Positions 8,964-17,267 are shown, numbered from the stretch's first letter. The stretch is DNA of 64,000 nt from an uncultured Flavobacteriales bacterium (GCA_903837495.1 CAILUT010000021.1:1-64000); one strand, 5' to 3'. The notes: generated by a model from the letters alone, not told the origin. Program-made: numbers and translations.

Positions 8964-11666
8964 ATGAATCAAGATTTATTTTCTGTAAAACGCCAACTAA
9001 ACACCCAATCTGGAGAGGTCTCATATTACAGTTTGAGAGCTTTAGAGGAGCAAGGATATTCCATTCAAACGCTGCCCTATTCCATTCGAGTATTGATTGA
9101 GAATGCATTGCGCAACTTTGATGGATTGCGTGTTACCGAAGAAAATGTACATACCTACTTAAATTGGAAGCCTGAGAAATCAGACAAAGATGTTCCCTTT
9201 ATGCCCGCTCGGGTTCTGCTCCAAGATTTTACGGGAGTACCCTGTGTGGTTGACTTGGCGTCCTTGCGTGCAGAAGCTGGGCGCAAAGGAAAAGATGTTT
9301 CGAAAATAAACCCGTTGATTCCTGTGGATTTGGTTATAGACCACTCGGTTCAGGTGGAATATTTTGGAAGCAGCGATGCCTTGCAAAAGAACGTCGATCT
9401 TGAATTTGAGCGAAACGGAGAGCGGTATGAACTGCTTAAATGGGCTCAAAAAGCCTTTGACAACTTTACCGCAGTCCCCCCCGGCATGGGCATTTGCCAT
9501 CAGGTTAACTTAGAATTTTTAAGCAAAGGGGTTTTGGTGCGCGACGGTGTAGCCTTTCCAGATTCTTGCTTTGGTACCGATTCGCATACGCCCATGGTAA
9601 ATGGAATTGGAGTGGTGGCTTGGGGTGTAGGTGGAATTGAAGCCGAGGCCGCCATGCTGGGACAGCCTTCGTATTTTATTTTGCCTGAGGTGGTAGGTTT
9701 AAAATTAACAGGGAAAACCCCAGCAGGCGTTACGGCAACCGATGTGGTTTTAGCCATTACAGAGGCACTACGCAAACATGGAGTTGTAGGCAAATTCGTT
9801 GAGGTGTTTGGGGCTGGATTAGATGCTTTATCGGTACCCGACAGGGCTACCATTTCAAACATGTCGCCCGAATTCGGTTGCACCATCACCTACTTCCCAA
9901 TTGATGGCCAAACCTTAGAATACATGAAGCGTACGGCACGTACAGACGAACAAGTTGATTTGGTGGAATCGTATTGCAAAGAAAATTTGTTGTGGAGAAC
10001 CGGAAATGAAAACATCGCTTATTCTAGCCTAGTAGAACTGAACTTGTCGGATTTGGAGCCTGCCGTTGCCGGCCCAAAACGCCCTCAAGACCGAATCCTT
10101 GTTCGCAACCTTAACTCCAAGGTTCAAGAAATTTTAAAGGATAGCTTTCAACGGGCGTATGTTCCAGAAGGTTCTAGGCAAACAGATTTTGTGGAAGGAC
10201 AACTGAAATCGGTCGCCGTGCAAGACGGTGAACATGCATTCCACCTTTCAGATGCATCGGTGGTGATTGCGGCCATAACCTCGTGCACCAACACCAGCAA
10301 TCCCAGTGTGATGCTGGGCGCCGGTTTGGTGGCGAAAAAAGCCATTGAAAAAGGCCTGCAAGTGAAACCTTGGGTTAAAACCTCTTTGGCCCCAGGTTCA
10401 AAAGTGGTGACCAGCTATTTGACCAATGCGGGTCTGCTTCCTTATTTGGAACAGTTGAAATTCCACGTGGTGGGATATGGCTGTACCACCTGCATTGGAA
10501 ATTCAGGGGCCTTACCTCCCCATGTTGCAAAAGCAGTGGAAGACCACGACCTGGTGGTTTCCAGTGTTTTGTCGGGGAATCGGAATTTCGAAGCCCGTGT
10601 ACACCCACAGGTAAAAATGAACTTTTTGGCATCGCCTATGTTGGTGGTGGTTTACGCCATTGCAGGGAGAACCGACATTGATTTAACGACCGAACCGATT
10701 GGCGTTGACCAGCAGGGGCAGCCCGTTATGATGAGCGATATTTGGCCCAGCGATCAGGAAATTGCCGACATCCGAAATCAGGTGATTGTACCCGAAGATT
10801 ACCGTGCCACCTATGCCACCGTTTTTGATGGCGATGCGGCATGGCAAGACTTGAAAGTGCCCGAAGGACAACTGTTTCAATGGAGTCCCAATTCGACGTA
10901 CGTTAAAGAGGCCCCCTTTTTCCAAGGCATTTCAGAACAGCTGAACGACCCTAAAGATATTTTGGGCGGAAAGGTTCTGTTGATGTTGGGCGACAGCATT
11001 ACCACCGACCACATTTCTCCGGCCGGTTCCTTCAAACCCGACAGCCCGGCTGGAAGCTACTTGATTGAACTTGGCGTTGAAAAGGGAGATTTTAATTCCT
11101 ATGGAGCCCGCAGGGGCAACCACGAAGTCATGGTTCGAGGCACCTTTGCCAACGTTCGGATTAAAAACCAAATTGTTGAAAAAGAAGGCGGTTGGTCCTT
11201 GCACCAACCCAGCGGCGAGGTAAGCAGCGTGTATGAAGTTTCAATGCGGTACCAGCAAGAGGGAGTGCCCTTGGTGGTTTTAGGTGGAAAGGAGTACGGT
11301 TCCGGTTCCAGCCGCGACTGGGCGGCCAAAGGACCAAACTTGTTGGGAATAAAAGTGGTCATTGCCGAAAGCTACGAACGCATCCACCGCTCAAATTTGG
11401 TGGGCATGGGCGTATTGCCATTGCAGTTCCTTGAGGGGCAAAACGCCATGTCCTTGGGACTTTCTGGCTTAGAAACCTTCAGCGTTACAGGTATTAGCAG
11501 CGGACTTCAGCCTCAGCAGTTGTTGCAGGTAGAAGCCAAAAAGAACGATGGCCATGTAATTTCATTCCAAGCCTTGTCGCGCTTGGATTCTGAAATTGAA
11601 ATTGCCTACTTCAAAAACGGCGGCATACTTCACTATGTGCTTCGGGACTTGCTGAAAAAGGCCTAA
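8964..11666 (+). CDS. acnA: Aconitate hydratase A
   Basis: This 900-residue aconitase interconverts citrate and isocitrate in the TCA cycle. It is of the AcnA/IRP type by length and by N-terminal motifs (GVPCVVDLASLR, CFGTDSHTPMVNGIGVVAWG). The three cysteines that hold the [4Fe-4S] cluster are visible: Cys441 in ITSCTNTSNP, and Cys507 and Cys510 in GYGCTTCIGNSG. The C-terminal swivel domain carries GDSITTDHISPAGSF and GGKEYGSGSSRDWAAKG. It is transcribed alone, between the tRNA unit and a convergent small gene. Confidence 0.98.
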   Translation: MNQDLFSVKRQLNTQSGEVSYYSLRALEEQGYSIQTLPYSIRVLIENALRNFDGLRVTEENVHTYLNWKPEKSDKDVPFMPARVLLQDFTGVPCVVDLASLRAEAGRKGKDVSKINPLIPVDLVIDHSVQVEYFGSSDALQKNVDLEFERNGERYELLKWAQKAFDNFTAVPPGMGICHQVNLEFLSKGVLVRDGVAFPDSCFGTDSHTPMVNGIGVVAWGVGGIEAEAAMLGQPSYFILPEVVGLKLTGKTPAGVTATDVVLAITEALRKHGVVGKFVEVFGAGLDALSVPDRATISNMSPEFGCTITYFPIDGQTLEYMKRTARTDEQVDLVESYCKENLLWRTGNENIAYSSLVELNLSDLEPAVAGPKRPQDRILVRNLNSKVQEILKDSFQRAYVPEGSRQTDFVEGQLKSVAVQDGEHAFHLSDASVVIAAITSCTNTSNPSVMLGAGLVAKKAIEKGLQVKPWVKTSLAPGSKVVTSYLTNAGLLPYLEQLKFHVVGYGCTTCIGNSGALPPHVAKAVEDHDLVVSSVLSGNRNFEARVHPQVKMNFLASPMLVVVYAIAGRTDIDLTTEPIGVDQQGQPVMMSDIWPSDQEIADIRNQVIVPEDYRATYATVFDGDAAWQDLKVPEGQLFQWSPNSTYVKEAPFFQGISEQLNDPKDILGGKVLLMLGDSITTDHISPAGSFKPDSPAGSYLIELGVEKGDFNSYGARRGNHEVMVRGTFANVRIKNQIVEKEGGWSLHQPSGEVSSVYEVSMRYQQEGVPLVVLGGKEYGSGSSRDWAAKGPNLLGIKVVIAESYERIHRSNLVGMGVLPLQFLEGQNAMSLGLSGLETFSVTGISSGLQPQQLLQVEAKKNDGHVISFQALSRLDSEIEIAYFKNGGILHYVLRDLLKKA

Positions 11667-11717
11667 AAGCCAAAGGCAAGCAAGGAAATCTTGAGCAGTT
11701 CATTTAGACGCTGTTGT

Positions 11718-12140
11718 TTAAGGAACAACATTGAATTCGATGATGCTCAAGTACGATATGTTGGTTTGGGGGGTTAAAATGCTTCCCGCTGGCAGCCACA
11801 TTGGGAAGGTAAAGTTTGGATTCACACTTGATGTTGCGTTAAAGGTATTGGTCAAGTAGGCAACAGGCAAAACAACTGGACTGCCATTGATTAGAAAACG
11901 GGCGATTCCGTCAAATCCACGGTTTCCATTAAAAACGTGGTTGTACGAATTTGCTCCACTGGCAAAAGGAGCTCCCCCGTTGTAAGCAAGGGCTTCAATT
12001 TTCCATACTTTATTGGCGGGAACAGTGCTTGCGGTGGAAACCAGCAAAACCTGATTGAATTGAAGGCTTCCCTGAGCGAAAACCGAATTTAGAGGCCCAA
12101 TGAGCAGGCAAAATAACGTTGGGAGCAAGAGTCTGGGCAT
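11718..12140 (-). CDS. Small secreted hypothetical protein
   Basis: This 140-residue protein has a clear signal peptide (MPRLLLPTLFCLLIGPLNSVFAQ). The mature part is rich in Asn, Ser, Thr and beta-prone residues (VPANKVWKIEALAYNG, SYLSIIEFNVV). I do not recognise a family; it looks like a small extracellular or periplasmic beta-rich protein of a type common in Bacteroidota. It converges with acnA, and a 6-bp hairpin (GTTGTT...AACAAC, 11713-11729) overlaps its stop codon. A TACCTTAG at 12182-12175 (minus strand) may be its -7 element. Confidence 0.7.
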   Translation of the reverse strand: MPRLLLPTLFCLLIGPLNSVFAQGSLQFNQVLLVSTASTVPANKVWKIEALAYNGGAPFASGANSYNHVFNGNRGFDGIARFLINGSPVVLPVAYLTNTFNATSSVNPNFTFPMWLPAGSILTPQTNISYLSIIEFNVVP

Positions 12141-12174
12141 TGTTTTAAGGTTTTAAAGAGATTGCATGGCAAAG

Positions 12175-12182
12175 CTAAGGTA
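12175..12182 (-). promoter_or_regulatory. Possible -7 element for the small secreted protein gene
   Basis: TACCTTAG on the minus strand, 34 bases before the ATG at 12140. It deviates from TAnnTTTG at the next-to-last T. A TTG at 12200-12198 is only 15 bases away, a short spacer. Confidence 0.3.
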
Positions 12183-12222
12183 TGTTGGCCGTCTGCACAA
12201 CCGTCGATTCATGTATTCCACC

Positions 12223-12253
12223 TTGCAAGCTATTCCAAGCCTACGTACCTTTG
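12223..12253 (+). promoter_or_regulatory. xerD promoter, leaderless geometry
   Basis: TTG (12223-12225), 20 bases, TACCTTTG (12246-12253): both elements match the Bacteroidota consensus. Only four bases (AAGC) separate the -7 element from the xerD ATG at 12258. Transcription would therefore start at or next to the start codon. Confidence 0.75.
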
Positions 12254-12257
12254 AAGC

Positions 12258-13157
12258 ATGCCAACAAGCCCAGACCTGCCAGAGCGCTTTTACCGATGGC
12301 TTAGCTTAGAGCAAGGGCTTAGCGACAACAGCCTGCAAGCCTACAACCACGACCTAAGGTTGTGGCTGCGGTTTTTGGAACGGCAGAACATGGATGTATT
12401 GCAAGCCGATGTACCTGAATTGCAGCAGTTTTTGGCCGAACTCCACGACCTGGGCATCTCAGCTCGAACACAGGCCCGATTCATATCGGGATTGCGTGCC
12501 TTTTACCGGTTTTTGCGGCAAGAAAAACTCTGCGAACGCGACCCCAGTACCGAGGTGGATATGCCAGAACTATCAAAGCCCCTACCCCATTACCTGGAAA
12601 TTCATGAGGTGGACGCCCTGCTTAAAATTGTGGATCGAAGCAAGCCAGAGGGAATCCGCGAGTATGCCATCTTTCAATTGCTGTATGCCTGCGGTTTAAG
12701 GGTTTCCGAATTGGTCAACCTAACCTGTTCTCAACTGTATTTTGACGATGAATTTATTCGCGTCATTGGAAAAGGCGATAAGGAGAGGCTGGTGCCCATT
12801 GCCGATTCGGCGGTTTTGGCCATACAGCACTACCTTGATACCGTTCGGTTGGGCATTCCCAGCGCAAACGGCCACAGCGACACCTTGTTTTTGAATCGCC
12901 GAGGCAAAGGATTGTCTCGGCAATGGGTGTTTTTAAGCCTAAAAAAATACCTGGCACTGGCGGGAATACGCAAGAATATTGGGCCCCACTCCCTAAGGCA
13001 TTCTTTTGCAACCCATTTGATTGAAGGGGGCGCCGATTTGCGGGTGGTTCAAGAATTGCTGGGGCATGCCTCGATCAGCACCACCGAAATTTATACCCAT
13101 TTAGACCGAAGCTTTATCAAAGAACAGCTTATTCAATTTCATCCATGGAACCGGTAA
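12258..13157 (+). CDS. xerD: Site-specific tyrosine recombinase XerD
   Basis: This 299-residue recombinase is expected to resolve chromosome dimers at dif together with FtsK. An N-terminal core-binding SAM-like domain (about 5-95) is followed by the catalytic domain. Every active-site residue is present: Arg148 (CGLRVSEL), Lys172 (GKGDKERLVP), His244 and Arg247 (HSLRHSF), His270 (LLGHASISTT) and the nucleophile Tyr279 (IYTH). The C-terminus has the typical IKEQLIQFHP. Length and motifs are those of housekeeping XerC/D rather than a phage integrase. XerC versus XerD was chosen by overall resemblance. The downstream cyclase gene overlaps its last 13 bases, so the two are probably translationally coupled. 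Confidence 0.92.
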   Translation: MPTSPDLPERFYRWLSLEQGLSDNSLQAYNHDLRLWLRFLERQNMDVLQADVPELQQFLAELHDLGISARTQARFISGLRAFYRFLRQEKLCERDPSTEVDMPELSKPLPHYLEIHEVDALLKIVDRSKPEGIREYAIFQLLYACGLRVSELVNLTCSQLYFDDEFIRVIGKGDKERLVPIADSAVLAIQHYLDTVRLGIPSANGHSDTLFLNRRGKGLSRQWVFLSLKKYLALAGIRKNIGPHSLRHSFATHLIEGGADLRVVQELLGHASISTTEIYTHLDRSFIKEQLIQFHPWNR

Positions 13158-14887
13158 AACCCTTAGACGCTTCGGCAGTAAGCAAGGCAAAGGCCTTTGT
13201 AATCCGGCAAATGGAAATGCAACCCCAGCCTTCGCTGATGTTTCATAATTTAAAGCATACCACCGAAGTTGCTGCCACTGCCTATCGGTTGGGGCAAATG
13301 GAAAACCTAAGCAGCAGCGATTTGGTTTTGCTTCAAGTGGCGGCCTGGTTTCACGATTTAGGGTATTTAAGTTCCTACATCGGACATGAGGAAAGCAGTG
13401 CAGGCATGGCCCAAGAATTTCTGGAGGAACTGCAAATGCCAATCGATGGCATTCAGCGCGTCATGGATTTGATTGCAGCAACCAAATTCAACCAAATTCC
13501 TGAAACCGAATTGGAAAAAATACTCGTAGATGCCGATCGAGCCAACATGGGCAGCCGAGAATTTCTGCAAAGGGGTGAACTGCTCAGGCACGAATGGAAA
13601 GTGTACTTATCGAAAACCTACACCGATATTGAGTGGTTGGAGCATCAATTGAATTACATACAAACCACCTTATTTCATACCGAATCGGCCAAGCACCTAT
13701 TTGAAGAAAACCGGCAATTCAACATCGGTGCACTTCAAAATGCATTGGGAGCCAAGCGGTTAAAGCGACAACAGGAGTTTCATTTTCGTTGGCCTAGGCA
13801 ATGGGTACGCGAGGGAAAAGGACTGCTTAGGTCGTTGTTTTTGGGCATTTTGATTGCCATAACCATGAACGTAGCGGTGTTGGGTTCTGAATGGCGGGCG
13901 TTTACCCAAGGGCTGTTGAGTGGAATACTGATTGGGCTGATTTTACGCTGGGGCGACAAACCTTTTGACAGGTACATCACGCGAAAATTTAATTTCCCTA
14001 CCACCTTGGCCTTGGGAACCGGCCTGCTGTTGAGTTTGTTTATTGGAGCCGAAATTTTCACCTTGACCTATGTTCAGTACTTTGAACGTGGGCAATGGGT
14101 AATTTCGAAGGACTTTTTGCAACCCAGCTTGTATTTAGGCTTGGCTTGGAATGCCTTTTTACTGAGTTTGATATTGAATATCATCAAACTTACATCGAGA
14201 ATTATTGGGCCACAGATATTTTGGAGTTACCTGCGCGGAAAATACCACAAACCTGTTGGGGAAGAACGCATCTTCATGTTTATAGATTTAAATTCAAGTA
14301 CGGGCATGGCCGAGACCATGAGCTTGGAGAAATACCATTCCCTGCTCCGGAATTTCTTTAATTCCTTGTCGGGGCCTGTGTCGAGGTTCAACGGAGAAAT
14401 TTATCAATATGTAGGAGATGAAGCGGTAATAACCTGGCCCATGAAAGAAGGACTGAAGGGAGCCAACTGCTTGCGGTGTTACCATCGAATTGTGCAAACC
14501 GTAGAGCGGCAACAGCGGTTTTACATTCGAAAGTATGGATTTATGCCCGACTTTAAAGTGGCCATACATGGGGGTTGGGTGATTGCCGGAGAGATTGGCA
14601 AAACCAAAGCCGACATCGTATTTCATGGCGATGTAATGAACACCACCGAACGGATTTTGCAGCAATGCCGGAACATGGGGCAGCGCTTGCTGATGTCGGA
14701 ATACATTGCCAAGCGGCTTGATTTTCCGGCTCCAATGCAGGCGGTTTTTGTAGATACCTTGGTGTTGAAAGGAAAGAAAAAAAGCATCGGGGTTTATACC
14801 GTATCGACCCAAACCCTGGGCTTTAGAAAAACAACGGCGGCCGATGCGGAGGAAGGCGCTGAGCGGCAGGGATTGCAACGGCAGTGA
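13145..14887 (+). CDS. HD-domain / membrane / class III nucleotide cyclase fusion protein
   Basis: The protein has 580 residues. The N-terminal part (about 15-195) is an HD phosphohydrolase-like domain: FHNLKHT, the HD pair His70-Asp71 in AAWFHDLGYL, and a later VDADR Asp. Four hydrophobic segments lie at about 229-248, 254-267, 285-310 and 327-350. The C-terminal part (about 374-560) is a class III adenylate/guanylate cyclase domain. It has metal-binding Asp381 (FIDLNSS) and Asp425 (YVGDEAV), and the Asn499/Arg503 pair (VMNTTERI). By eye, the residue three before the conserved Gly of that motif is Val rather than the usual Asp or Thr, so the nucleotide specificity is unclear. It overlaps xerD by 13 bases. 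The last ten residues (GAERQGLQRQ) lie inside repeat copy 1. Confidence 0.85.
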   Translation: MEPVKPLDASAVSKAKAFVIRQMEMQPQPSLMFHNLKHTTEVAATAYRLGQMENLSSSDLVLLQVAAWFHDLGYLSSYIGHEESSAGMAQEFLEELQMPIDGIQRVMDLIAATKFNQIPETELEKILVDADRANMGSREFLQRGELLRHEWKVYLSKTYTDIEWLEHQLNYIQTTLFHTESAKHLFEENRQFNIGALQNALGAKRLKRQQEFHFRWPRQWVREGKGLLRSLFLGILIAITMNVAVLGSEWRAFTQGLLSGILIGLILRWGDKPFDRYITRKFNFPTTLALGTGLLLSLFIGAEIFTLTYVQYFERGQWVISKDFLQPSLYLGLAWNAFLLSLILNIIKLTSRIIGPQIFWSYLRGKYHKPVGEERIFMFIDLNSSTGMAETMSLEKYHSLLRNFFNSLSGPVSRFNGEIYQYVGDEAVITWPMKEGLKGANCLRCYHRIVQTVERQQRFYIRKYGFMPDFKVAIHGGWVIAGEIGKTKADIVFHGDVMNTTERILQQCRNMGQRLLMSEYIAKRLDFPAPMQAVFVDTLVLKGKKKSIGVYTVSTQTLGFRKTTAADAEEGAERQGLQRQ

Positions 14888-15004
14888 GCGAAGCCGGCAG
14901 GCGCAGGGGCCAGGTTGGCCCGGCGACCAGGGGGAGCCCCGCCAGCCTGAAGCCCCTGCCCCTGCCGGCAAGTGAGCTACAGTGGAAAGCCCGCGGCCGC
15001 CCCA
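14855..15004 (-). repeat. GC-rich structured repeat, copy 1 (minus orientation)
   Basis: This member of the seven-copy family shares the 5' motif GGGCGGCCGCGGGCTTTC and the core GGGGCTCCCCCTGGTCGCC (minus strand), plus a 3' CAATCCCTGCCGC. The two variable arms, 14893-14910 (GCCGGCAGGCGCAGGGGC) and 14952-14969, are complementary at 17 of 18 positions. Its 3' end overlaps the final ten codons and the stop of the cyclase gene. Its 5' end abuts the rpsF promoter region. The outer ends pair less well than in copies 2, 4 and 6. Confidence 0.8.
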
Positions 15005-15039
15005 CTCTTCTGCTGCAAAGTGCCTTAAAACCACTTGCC

Positions 15040-15070
15040 TTGCATTATTCAACATTAAACCCTATATTTG
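15040..15070 (+). promoter_or_regulatory. Promoter of the rpsF-rpsR-rplI operon
   Basis: TTG (15040-15042), 20 bases and TATATTTG (15063-15070) give a full Bacteroidota consensus. The rpsF ATG follows 32 bases later, leaving a conventional leader, unlike many genes in this window. Confidence 0.75.
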
Positions 15071-15102
15071 CCGTCCAATTTTAAACGGAAAAACACATTT
15101 TC

Positions 15103-15441
15103 ATGAATCAGTACGAATCGATGCTCATCCTAACCCCCGTGTTAAGCGATGAGCAGCTTCGGGAGGCCGTTGATCGCTACAGAACTTTGCTGAAAGACAA
15201 CGGTTGTGAAGTCATTAATGACGAATCCTGGGGCCTACGCAAATTAGCTTACCCGATCCAAAAGAAGTCGACCGGGTTTTATCAATTGTTTGAATTTAAA
15301 GCCGATCCGGCTTTTATTGACCAATTGGAATTAACGTATCGCCGCGACGAGCGCATTATTCGCTTTGGCACCTTCCGTCAGGACAAGCATGCCATTGCCT
15401 TTAGTGAAAAACGTCGGGGCAAACTTTCAGGTAAATCTTAA
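15103..15441 (+). CDS. rpsF: 30S ribosomal protein S6
   Basis: This 112-residue protein begins [18 protein letters not shown] and contains the S6 signature [19 protein letters not shown] followed by [10 protein letters not shown]. It binds the central domain of 16S rRNA as a heterodimer with S18, whose gene is 11 bases downstream. It is the first gene of the rpsF-rpsR-rplI operon, behind a strong consensus promoter. The size is normal. Confidence 0.98.
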   Translation: MNQYESMLILTPVLSDEQLREAVDRYRTLLKDNGCEVINDESWGLRKLAYPIQKKSTGFYQLFEFKADPAFIDQLELTYRRDERIIRFGTFRQDKHAIAFSEKRRGKLSGKS

Positions 15442-15452
15442 TTTGCAGCAAC

Positions 15453-15749
15453 ATGAGCACCAACATTGACGTAAATCAAAAAGAGGGAAACCAAAGCGAA
15501 ATTCGCTATTTGACTCCCCCGCCCATTGAAGTGAGCAACACTAAATATTGCCGGTTCAAGAAATTAGGAATTAAGTACATCGATTATAAAGACCCTGATT
15601 TTTTGCTCCGTCTGGTAAACGAACAAGGCAAATTGCTGCCGCGCCGCATTACTGGAACCTCTGTTAAATACCAGCGCAAAGTGGCCCAAGCTGTGAAACG
15701 CTCACGCCACATGGCCCTGATGCCTTATGTTGCCGACCTTTTAAAATAA
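15453..15749 (+). CDS. rpsR: 30S ribosomal protein S18
   Basis: This 98-residue protein has the S18 core [20 protein letters not shown], then [18 protein letters not shown] and a C-terminal [12 protein letters not shown]. About 25 extra N-terminal residues ([20 protein letters not shown]) precede the core, an extension typical of Bacteroidota S18. It pairs with S6 on the platform of the small subunit and is the second gene of the operon. Confidence 0.98.
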   Translation: MSTNIDVNQKEGNQSEIRYLTPPPIEVSNTKYCRFKKLGIKYIDYKDPDFLLRLVNEQGKLLPRRITGTSVKYQRKVAQAVKRSRHMALMPYVADLLK

Positions 15750-15755
15750 GAAGCC

Positions 15756-16205
15756 ATGGAAATCATATTGAAAAAAGACGTGGAGCACGTTGGTTTTGCC
15801 AACGAAATTGTAAAGGTTCGTGCAGGCTATGCTAGAAACTTCTTAGTGCCAAGCGGTTTGGCTGTAATGGCGACCGATTCGGCCCGAAAAGTGCATGCCG
15901 AAAACATGCGTCAACAGGCGCACAAAGCAGAGCGGGTATTGACCGATGCAAAAGACTTGGCAGCTCGTTTGGCCGAGTCAAACGTAAAGGTGGGAGCCAA
16001 AGTAGGAAGCGATTCCGAAAAAATCTTCGGATCAATAAACACCATTATGTTGGCAGATTCTTTGCTGAAAGCGGGGATTTCTGTTGAACGCCGTCAGTTG
16101 AAAATCAAAGAAGAAAGCATCCGCACCATTGGAACCTACCGGGCCAGCGCTTTGCTTCACAAAGAAGTAAGCGTGGAGTTTGATTTCGAGGTGGTCGCTG
16201 AATAA
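15756..16205 (+). CDS. rplI: 50S ribosomal protein L9
   Basis: This 149-residue protein begins with the L9 N-terminal RNA-binding motif (MEIILKKDVEHVGFANEIVK, then VRAGYARNFLVP). A long helical linker (about 42-75) and the C-terminal domain (KIFGSINTIMLADSL) follow. It binds 23S rRNA near L1 and helps reading-frame maintenance. It starts six bases after the rpsR stop and ends the operon; a terminator follows at 16222. Confidence 0.98.
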   Translation: MEIILKKDVEHVGFANEIVKVRAGYARNFLVPSGLAVMATDSARKVHAENMRQQAHKAERVLTDAKDLAARLAESNVKVGAKVGSDSEKIFGSINTIMLADSLLKAGISVERRQLKIKEESIRTIGTYRASALLHKEVSVEFDFEVVAE

Positions 16206-16221
16206 ACCAAATTGCATATCC

Positions 16222-16247
16222 AAAGCGCCTTCGGGCGCTTTTTTTTT
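16222..16247 (+). terminator. Rho-independent terminator of the rpsF operon
   Basis: The hairpin AAAGCGCC-TTCG-GGCGCTTT (16222-16241) is followed by a T run to about 16247. It sits 17 bases after rplI and only about nine bases before the next gene's ATG. Confidence 0.93.
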
Positions 16248-16255
16248 GCTCGCGC

Positions 16256-17023
16256 ATGAAAATAATCTCTTACAACGTCAACGGAATCCGGTCGGCCCTT
16301 AACAAAGGGCTGCTCGAATGGCTCCGCACAGAAAATCCAGATGTGCTTTGCCTGCAAGAATTAAAAGCCATGGAAGAGCAGGTCGATTGGACAGCGCTAA
16401 AAGAAATGGGCTACCACATATACTTGAATCCGGCCCAGAAAAAGGGCTATAGCGGGGTGGGCATATTATCGAAAATGCCGGCCGATCGGGTTGTTTGCGG
16501 AATGGGAATTGAGCAACACGATGCAGAGGGCCGGGTTATTCGGGCCGATTTTGCAGGCCTTACGGTGGTGAGCGTGTATTTTCCCAGTGGAACCTCGGGG
16601 GCTGAACGGCAGGATGTGAAATACATTTTTTTAGCGGATTTTCGGCAATGGGCTTCCACATTGGTACAAGAGCGGGCAGCGGTGCTGATTGCGGGCGATG
16701 TGAACATTTGCCACCAAGAAATGGACATTCACAACCCGGTTTCGAACAAGAACAGCACGGGGTTTTTGCCCGAGGAACGGGCTTGGGTCGATGCCTTTTT
16801 GAATGCGGGTTGGGTGGATAGTTTCCGGGCGCTGAATCCGGACTTGCAGCAGTATTCCTGGTGGAGTTTCCGGGCCAATGCCCGGGCCAACAACAAGGGC
16901 TGGAGAATTGATTATCAATTCGCATCACAGGCTCTGAGGCCGCGGCTCAAGGCGGCAGGCCTACTGCAGGAGGCCACGCATTCAGACCATTGCCCTACGG
17001 TGGTTGAGATTTCGGCGTTTTAA
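16256..17023 (+). CDS. xth: Exodeoxyribonuclease III / AP endonuclease
   Basis: This 255-residue enzyme of the exonuclease-endonuclease-phosphatase fold has the ExoIII motifs MKIISYNVNGIRSAL, DVLCLQELKA, GYSGVGILSK, AGDVNICHQEMD and a C-terminal THSDHCPTVVEI. These contain the catalytic Asn, Glu, Asp and His residues. It acts in base excision repair, cutting at abasic sites and trimming 3' ends. The ATG lies directly after the rplI terminator, and repeat copy 2 begins 15 bases after its stop. Confidence 0.95.
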   Translation: MKIISYNVNGIRSALNKGLLEWLRTENPDVLCLQELKAMEEQVDWTALKEMGYHIYLNPAQKKGYSGVGILSKMPADRVVCGMGIEQHDAEGRVIRADFAGLTVVSVYFPSGTSGAERQDVKYIFLADFRQWASTLVQERAAVLIAGDVNICHQEMDIHNPVSNKNSTGFLPEERAWVDAFLNAGWVDSFRALNPDLQQYSWWSFRANARANNKGWRIDYQFASQALRPRLKAAGLLQEATHSDHCPTVVEISAF

Positions 17024-17037
17024 AGCAGGTTCATTGT

Positions 17038-17183
17038 GGGCGGCTGCGGGCTTTCGCAGGTAGTACGCGGTTGCCGGGCAACTGCCCAGCGGCCTTGCGC
17101 GGGCTCCCAAGGTCGCCTGCGCGGCACGCGGGCAGTAACCCGCCACCCTTGCGCGCTACCTTGCTCAATCCTTGCCGCAGGCC
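17038..17183 (+). repeat. GC-rich structured repeat, copy 2 (plus orientation)
   Basis: The element begins GGGCGGCTGCGGGCTTTC and ends CAATCCTTGCCGCAGGCC. Paired regions visible by eye: an outer stem (GGCTGCGG with CCGCAGGCC, one bulged G); GGTAGTACGC with GCGCGCTACC; ACTGCCC (17081-17087) with GGGCAGT (17130-17136); and an apical hairpin GCGCGGGC (17097-17104), loop TCCCAAGGTC, GCCTGCGC (17115-17122). It lies just 3' of xth in the same orientation. Confidence 0.85.
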
Positions 17184-17267
17184 GATTCATTAAATACACC
17201 CACTTCAAATTGCTAACATGTCCGTATTTTTTTTGCAGATTTGATTTACACCCTAAAAAAAGCCCCC

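Noticed and set aside
12258-13157. XerD as a phage or transposon integrase marking a mobile element.
   Set aside because: Length and motifs fit the housekeeping recombinase; no attachment-site repeats, excisionase or cargo genes are near.
13145-14887. The HD-cyclase fusion as part of a nucleotide-based anti-phage system (CBASS- or Pycsar-like).
   Set aside because: No effector gene lies beside it; the neighbours are xerD and ribosomal proteins, and no other defence genes are in the window.
16222-16247. The hairpin before xth as a regulatory leader of xth.
   Set aside because: Its strong stem and T run are those of an intrinsic terminator, and it directly follows the ribosomal operon.
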